Positions 57,318 through 64,000 of a stretch of DNA of 64,000 nucleotides are shown here, piece by piece (position 1 is the first letter of the stretch; the number at the start of each line of letters is the position of its first letter). The DNA is from Polydactylus sextarius. Taxonomy: Eukaryota; Chordata; Actinopteri; Polynemidae. Below the pieces are notes generated by a model that was not told the origin of the DNA, did not search any database, and saw only the letters and a list, made by a program, of their open reading frames with translations. The stretch covers positions 18,599,001 through 18,663,000 of the forward strand of contig CM028906.1 in NCBI GenBank assembly GCA_016801845.1. Direction: 5' to 3'. The position numbers and the translations under genes were made by a program.

Positions 57318-60203
57318 TAGACGAAGGGTAAGATGACATGTTTGACATGTATTTAGCTGTAGCAGGGTGACTGAAAGAGTAATAAATGACCACACCTGGG
57401 AAAAGATAAGAAGCTCTGAGAGATAAAATATTTGATATTCCTCTGTCTTAGTAAGATGCTCACATTTAAAGTGTAATTTAAACTAATTCACACGTTCTAA
57501 TGTCTGTGCCCTCTTCAGTGGGTTCAGTTATGTTGATCTGGTTGAAGGGGTGAAGGATGGACGCTTCTATGCCCTAAAGAGGATCTTGTGCCACGACCGT
57601 GAAGGTCGTCAGGAGGCTCAGACCGAGGTGGAGATGCACCAGATGTTCAATCATCCCAACATCCTGAGCCTCGTTGCACACACCTTTGTTGATCGAGGAG
57701 GCAAGAGTGAAGCCTGGTTGCTTCTGCCTTATATCAGTGTGAGTAGGTTCAGCAGTTTGTATCATAATGTAAATATAATATTTGTATTATTAAATATAAT
57801 ATAGATTGCATGATTATAGTATATTTAAAGTGGTACTTTGTGGCGGGGTGTTGTTGAACTAATGTATCACTTAAACCAAAGCTTTCCATCGCCATCACTC
57901 TTTGTCACATTAAACCCCTAAGTGCCTTTTTACTGATATAAATGCTGGAAACGATCAGAGCCAATGATCAGATATTGAAAAGTTAAGATGTACCTTTAAA
58001 AGGATCTGCTTGTGTATTGCTAATGTATTGTAAAGATTGCCATGAAGGAAAGTGTTGGACTAATAATGAATGTTGGTTTGTTTTTGTGTGATCAGAAAGG
58101 AAGTCTGTGGTCGGTCCTGGAGAAGCTCCGAGACAAAGGAAGCTTAATGCCTGAAAAACAGATTTTGCAGATATTGCGAGGCATCTGCTCTGGACTCAAG
58201 GCCATTCACGAAAAAGGCTTTGCACACAGGTAGGATCTGTAAAACACATTTTGGGGAGACTGGGGATGATTGTAACACTTTTTGTCTCAGCTCCTATTAC
58301 TTGCAGAATGCTTTTTTTTTTTTTTTTTTTTTCAAAATTTGACATAAGCAGCCTCTTTTGCCTACTACAAATAGCATCACCTTTAACTTCTCCAACTATA
58401 TCACAGAATTCATTATTTGATGTCAAAGTGCCATTGTTACAACCTATCCCTCTACCAGGGTAGGTTGAGGGAGTGGTTATGCATGAAATTGATCACATGA
58501 TGTTAATATTATCCCTTATTGGTGAAAGTGATGCTGTTACAACCAATCCACTACTGTATTTGATCAGTGATATTTAACCCAAACAGTTCGTATCTGTATT
58601 GTGACATCAGTTGAATCACTTGATGTCAGCTTTTATATTTTTGTGTTTTGTTACATGAATTACATGTCTGAATTACAGACATCTATACACGTGACATATG
58701 TCTGTTGTGATTCAACAGAGATCTAAAGCCGACCAATGTTCTTCTGGATGAGGACGACAGGCCGGTTCTCATGGACCTGGGCTCTATGAACCGAGCCAGG
58801 ATTGAGGTGAGAAGACACAGTCTATGAAGAATGTGTCATTTCTTTGCATATTTAATGATGACATAAAAGTCAAAGTTATTGATTGACATTCTCTACCTCC
58901 TCTTCTCTTTCTCCTACTGATTTTTTTTTTTTTTCTGAACCTCTTGAAAACAGTCTGCTGTTGTGGTTTTTCCTCTTACACAACAGGAAGAGTTTGTCCA
59001 GTGTATTTACTTAATATTACAAGGGAGAATATATAGTGTGTTGCTTTCAGCAGAAGTCAAAATGATTCAGACGTGTAAAGATTGAATAAAAATGAATTCA
59101 TTCCAGGTTCGAGGGACCAGAGAAGCCATGACCATTCAGGACTGGGCTGCACAGCGCTGCACCATCTCCTACAGAGCTCCTGAACTCTTCAACGTAGAGA
59201 GTCACTGCATCATAGATGAGCGCACTGATATCTGGGTAAAACATTGTCATATCCTTCTGCTGCATGTTGTTTTACGTCACTGTAGATCATTCACTGACTC
59301 CTCCTTCCTTTTCTCCTCCAGTCACTGGGCTGTGTGCTTTACTGTATGATGATGTTGGAGGGACCGTACGACTTGGTGTTTCAGAAGGGCGACAGTGTTG
59401 CTCTCGCTGTCCAGAATCCAGTTACCATTCCTCCGTCCTGCAGGTGAGCACTCGGTCTCTATCATCTCACAGTTTAACTTGGAAAAAAAGTTGCCCATTA
59501 ATCTGACTGTCCAGGATTTCACGATTTTGATGTAACTTTTGACTAATCATCAGCGTTATTTCCACAAAATGTTGAGCCTTACATCAGCAAACTCACTACC
59601 TTGTTTCTTTTAAAAGATGTTTGAAATGTTCGATTTAAAAAAACAAACAAAAAAAATATAGATAAATTTACCTTTAGACCTTTAGAAACAGTATCCGCAC
59701 AGAGTTCCTGAGAGAGGAAGAAAACTAACTGAGCACGAGAGGAAGGAGGAGCTATTGAGAAATACATTGCCACCGAGAAACACACGGAGAGAATTGTTAC
59801 TGTCCTAGATAATATTCAAGAAAACTTTTACTATGATTTTAATGGCAAACCATAAAAAAATGTTCATGGCTATATGTTTGTGACGTGTTGTTTACTGACA
59901 GTATTTAATCAAAAACTAACTAAATTCTATTCTTAACAGAACTGCAACATGGAAACAAACGTTGTTTTATGTATGGGCTCAGCTGACCCTGTTGTTTTAG
60001 CTGTGTTTATACGTGTTAATAAAAATGATGTGATGAGACTTTGTTTCTGTCTCTGCCTCATCAGTTACTCTGAGGGTCTGCAGATGCTGCTGAGCTCCAT
60101 CATGGTGTCTAACCCTCAGGAAAGACCAAACGTCAGCTGGGTTCTTGACCAGGTACAGGACCTGCAGAGTCGCAGCCCCAACACTCAAACCAACATGGTC
60201 TGA
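57242..60203 (+). CDS. stk16: Serine/threonine kinase 16 (NAK family)
   Basis: Seven coding exons: 57242-57327, 57519-57738, 58096-58229, 58719-58806, 59107-59235, 59322-59443, 60065-60203. They encode 305 residues, the usual length. MGQTLCICS at the N-terminus offers Gly2 for myristoylation and Cys6/Cys8 for palmitoylation, consistent with the Golgi and membrane location known for STK16. Kinase elements: glycine loop DEGGFSYV, lysine in FYALKRIL, catalytic loop HRDLKPTN, the family's DLG in place of DFG (LMDLGSMN), the long activation segment WAAQRCTISYRAPELF, then DERTDIWSLGCVLY. No frame damage was seen. The start codon is the in-frame Met before the acylation motif. STK16 is a constitutively active kinase linked to secretion and TGN dynamics (family knowledge). 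Confidence 0.95.
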
Positions 60204-62772
60204 TGGTGTGGGATCTAATTCAAAGTCTTCTGTTTTAGGCTTGAACATATTCCTTTCCTTTATTTATTGACTTTAATGTAAAAGCCACGCTACAGACTTT
60301 CATTCAGCTTGGGGGAGTCTGTCGACAGTGTCAGCTATTATTTTGAGAGATTCAGCCTAGCTTGCACATCACAGTGTGCCCTGGAATCACAGAATGATCA
60401 AAATAATCTGAAAGGCTTTGAATTGTAATGTGAACATGTAATAATCACGATCTGAAGCCGATTCACTGCTGTTTTAAAGTGATGGAAGAAAACTCATATA
60501 ATCACTTTCATGATAACACTCATGTCTGTAAATTCAATGTGAGACAGCCTGTTACCTTAGCTCAGCATAAAGAATGGAAAGTGTTGGAAACGGCTAGCAT
60601 AGTTCTGTTTAAACACCCACTCAAACGCTTCACTTCTGCTTCACATCTGGAGGCAGATGTTTGTGGTTATTCCCACCCTCCCTCTCTGTTTCCAGTCTTT
60701 CTACTAAGCTAACAGGATGTAGCCAGTACGATTAAGCACATTTCTGGTAAAAAGTTTTAATTTTTAGTTTTATAACATGCATATCAGATTTCATTTCCCA
60801 TTCATTTTTATCTAGTTTTGTGTGATGAAATACACACACACACACACACACTCTCGCACGTTGCTGTCATCACAAATGTACCAGTTCGCCTTTAACTTTC
60901 CTCCTCTGTTTGTTTGTACTGGGGGTAAAAGTTCAGAGCTGCTCAGCTGCAGTGTTGCATGTGAACACACGGTGGCGCTGCAGCCTCACATCTGGACACC
61001 ATGTTTCTGCCTGTACAGTTGAGCTGTTTGTATAACGCAGGATAAAAAGTATCCACTCACAGACAAAGACAAAAAAAACAGTGAGTCAGGTGTCGTTACA
61101 CACCTCAACAACTGAAGATGAACTTCAACATGTTTATATTTACTGTAAGTCAAAATTATTTTCTTATTTACCATCACAGTTTTACCTTCTTCCTTCACTT
61201 TTCACTGTGTTGTTTTTAAATCACCAGATGTTTTTCATTCCAGATCTTTAATTAATATTTAATTAATAATTAAGTTTCCTGTCGTGTGAATCTGACACTT
61301 TAGTTCTCTCAGGGTTCAACCTGCATCTCACAGGGTCTGAGATTCTTCTTGAAAGACCCTGACGGTACATTTTAAAACTATTATTATTGTTATTTTGAGA
61401 ACTTAAACTTTGGGCATTTAAGTTAAGATTTATGCTTATGTGACATTTACATTTACATTGGACTGTATTAGAACTGATTAAGGCTCCTGATAGTTAACAT
61501 ATGATGACGATTGACATATTGTTTAAATGTATTATGTTTTTATTGATACATTTGGAAAAAGGTGACTTAATTTTGGTATCGTGCCGCTTTGAAACTAAGT
61601 GTCCTGGTGAGGTTCACAGATATTGTAAGTAAACTGTTATTATAATTCTGTTGAAATCCTGTTTTAACTTTGTTCTCTGCAAACTAAAGGTTAAATAAAT
61701 ATTAAATACACAGCAGTGTCTGTAAAGTTTTTAATCTAACTGTGAAATAAAATAGGATCTTCTATGTGAAAAATAGTCAGTTAAGGAAAGTATGTGAATG
61801 AGAATGAAACCACTTATTTGTACTACTTTGGTAACTTGAATTATTTGAGTTCAGCTGCGTGAAGTTAAACCTACAACTGTGAAATGTTCAAGTAAAAGTA
61901 GAATTCTTCAGTACTTAAAGTATCTGTTGCCAGTAAAAGTCCTGCTTTGAAAATATCACCTAAGATTATTCCTAAAGTATTTTCTTTAGTTGGACTTTGT
62001 TGGAGAAAACACAGCATCGTATTTTATGATCTGATCTCATATTTAAATGTAAAAACTCTAGTACAAGTACTTGTATGTTTTTTGAATGCTGTAAACACAA
62101 ACTGGTGAGATCAATGTTTCATATTACAAAGTGACGTATGTAAGAACCAGAATGAACATGATTCAATTCAACAGAATGTTTCAAATGTGATGAAAAGTTT
62201 TATCATGATGGTGTTACATCCTGGGATGAACTGGTCTGAGCTGCACAACATCCAAAACCAAAACATTTTAGTCTTATTCGAATTGTTCATCAGTCTGATT
62301 CCTGATCATGTAGTCAAGCCATGACATCCAGTTTTATATTAAATCAGAAATCCTTCACTGTTTTAATTCAGTTTTCTCAGCAGCAGATGAGTTCAACCTC
62401 CATCAGTCGCTGTTGAACATCGCTGTCTGTTTTCTCTGTGTGTTTGTGCGAGCCTAAACCTGCTCACGTCGCTGATTTACAACCTCAACATCCACTCAGA
62501 TCAGTGAGATGTCACATTTCACTGCCGTCCCAATTACTTTCCAAGGTAATTCCTACCTTACCAGGCACGGACACGCACACTCCAATGACCAGTCATAAAG
62601 TATCTGTAACGCACCGCATATTTGTAGAGCAGACGGCCTTTTACACACAAACACACGGAGGATTCATTACACTTTAATTAATGATATCAGGCTGATTTCT
62701 CTCCTCAGGTCCACCTACAAACCCCAGACTCCCCAGGGACTGAGCTCAGGACAGTGTTTGTGTGCTCATCAT

Positions 62773-62813
<41 letters not shown>

Positions 62814-62977
62814 TCGCCCCCACCTTGTGTATTCACGATCATTTGCCTGTGAGGGACTGAAATGATGTCATACAACACAAACACGAGGTCAACTCAGTGT
62901 TTGCTTCATTTTAGCAGCAATTTCACGTGTTTTTGTTCGACATCCAGTTGTGTGGATGCACTGAGTCTGTGTGTGTC

Positions 62978-63013
<36 letters not shown>

Positions 63014-63480
63014 TCATTTGTAACCCAACGCCAGTCCTCAAACGCAAACACTTTAGCTCTCACACCATAAACCATCTGCAGACTTTATTGATTTGGCGAT
63101 GAATCAATTAGTGAATTATTAAATTAGCAAAGCATTATGGGTCAGCGCTGAGCTGCCCCCACCCTCACAGCGTTCCCAGGTCTCTTTAAATCATTGGACA
63201 CACGTGTCACATACATGTTGGTGAGAACATGTCATGTTATCTGTGTAAACTGAGAGTTTTCTAAATACAGTGACGACGCTGTAAAGTCGCTCAGGAAAGT
63301 TTTGTTTTCTTCTCGCCAGACGATGACTTTTTACTCATTTATTTATTTATTTTAAACAGACCCAGAACTTTGCTGTCACTCAAGTCCAAATGATCGTTGG
63401 CTGCAGCAGAGAGGGAGAAATATGGACGTTACGTCTGCCCTGATGACTGGATGAGTTACAGCCTGTGCTGGTGATCGCGC
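60204..63480. other. Region 3' of stk16, no further gene recognised
   Basis: Contains the stk16 3' UTR and microsatellites: (CA)n 60832-60851, (CA)n 62776-62811 and (GT)n 62982-63011. Frames here are short and unsupported. Confidence 0.55.
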
Positions 63481-63499
63481 CGTTCTCTCTTTGTGCTCA

Positions 63500-63960
63500 T
63501 TAATTCATGGGAGCGTTTGGGTTAAAATGCATAATGAGTTCATTAAGGGGGATTGGCGTAATCAGGAAAGGTATTGCCTTAATTACTGGCGCGGGTCCAG
63601 ACCTATCCGTCCTGTATTGAGACCGGGAACCCACCCTGTCCACACAGCTCACTAATTTAATTAAGTGTACAAAACGCTACACCCTAACGTCGCCCTCGGG
63701 GGCAATTATGGCACTACAGATTGAAAGATCTCCACCGGGGGTATTTTACTTACTGGCAGGAGATTGCCTGTGTCAGTTAGCTGATTGCATTGATTATATT
63801 GATTTGTAACAGCTTTTCGGGTAATTTCATCTGCAAAGGTGAGAGCAACACGTTGGCCCAGGGACTTTTTATTTATTCTTTCTTTATTTAGACCCTGGAC
63901 TCTTTTGCCAAGTGATTAGATGAAATGGAGCTCCACAATAAGTCTTTTAAAGTGCGAGTT
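63500..63960. promoter_or_regulatory. Candidate conserved non-coding element
   Basis: Composition changes from AT-rich intergenic DNA to balanced, complex sequence without repeats or long frames. It is dense in homeodomain-type cores (TTAATTA-type near 63571 and 63658, and many ATTA/TAAT) next to GC blocks such as CTGGCGCGGGTCC. This texture is typical of vertebrate developmental enhancers. Conservation cannot be tested here, so the call is an inference. Confidence 0.35.
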
Positions 63961-64000
63961 GGGGGAAGCAGGATCGATAGTTTTTATTTGTCGTCTAAGG

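Noticed and set aside
1..64000. CRISPR arrays, bacterial operons, rRNA or functional tRNA genes
   Set aside because: None were seen; the tRNA-like boxes found belong to SINEs, and the direct repeats are microsatellites or minisatellites.

Overview
This is a window of a ray-finned (teleost, probably percomorph) fish genome. The genes have many exons with GT-AG introns. The repeats are typical of fish: Rex1 and L2 LINEs, a Tc1 element, Ty3/gypsy relics, tRNA-derived SINEs and long CA/GT microsatellites. No bacterial, CRISPR or organellar features were seen. Exon boundaries were read by eye from splice consensus, reading phase and family similarity.

Layout: 1-9.6 kb has no recognisable gene. 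It holds microsatellites, one SINE-like fragment and a diverged copy of a small DNA transposon. From 9.65 to 14.1 kb lies a decayed Ty3/gypsy retrotransposon interrupted by a decayed L2 LINE. From 14.1 to 18.1 kb, copies of a 'GGGCCC..CACCTCC' fish repeat flank a purine-rich minisatellite and an intact, intronless 439-codon ORF on the minus strand. That ORF encodes an unrecognised coiled-coil protein built of 14-residue repeats. From 18.6 to 32.3 kb is repeat-rich DNA: an antisense L2-like LINE, a gypsy fragment, a SINE, and a Rex1 LINE with a nearly intact Tc1 transposon nested in its 3' UTR.

The gene-dense right half begins at 33 kb with a receptor cluster on the plus strand. It contains two tandem IL-18 receptor 1-like genes (copy A 33.08-36.36 kb, copy B 40.15-45.09 kb) and an IL-18 receptor accessory protein gene (il18rap, 46.68-53.79 kb). 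Il18rap meets pcnp (55.13-56.76 kb, minus strand) tail to tail. Pcnp shares a 478-bp divergent promoter with the kinase gene stk16 (57.24-60.20 kb, plus strand). The last 0.5 kb looks like a conserved non-coding element.

How the genes work together: IL18R1 binds IL-18 and recruits IL18RAP, and the two cytoplasmic TIR domains then signal to NF-kB through MyD88 (family knowledge). Copy B has a full TIR domain. Copy A keeps three Ig domains and a membrane segment but its TIR domain stops just after box 2. A relic of its lost last exon lies about 0.5 kb downstream, so copy A may act as a membrane decoy. The A and B ectodomains are nearly identical, introns included, yet almost all their coding differences in exons 3-7 change the amino acid. 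This cluster is the most interesting part of the window, followed by the coiled-coil ORF.
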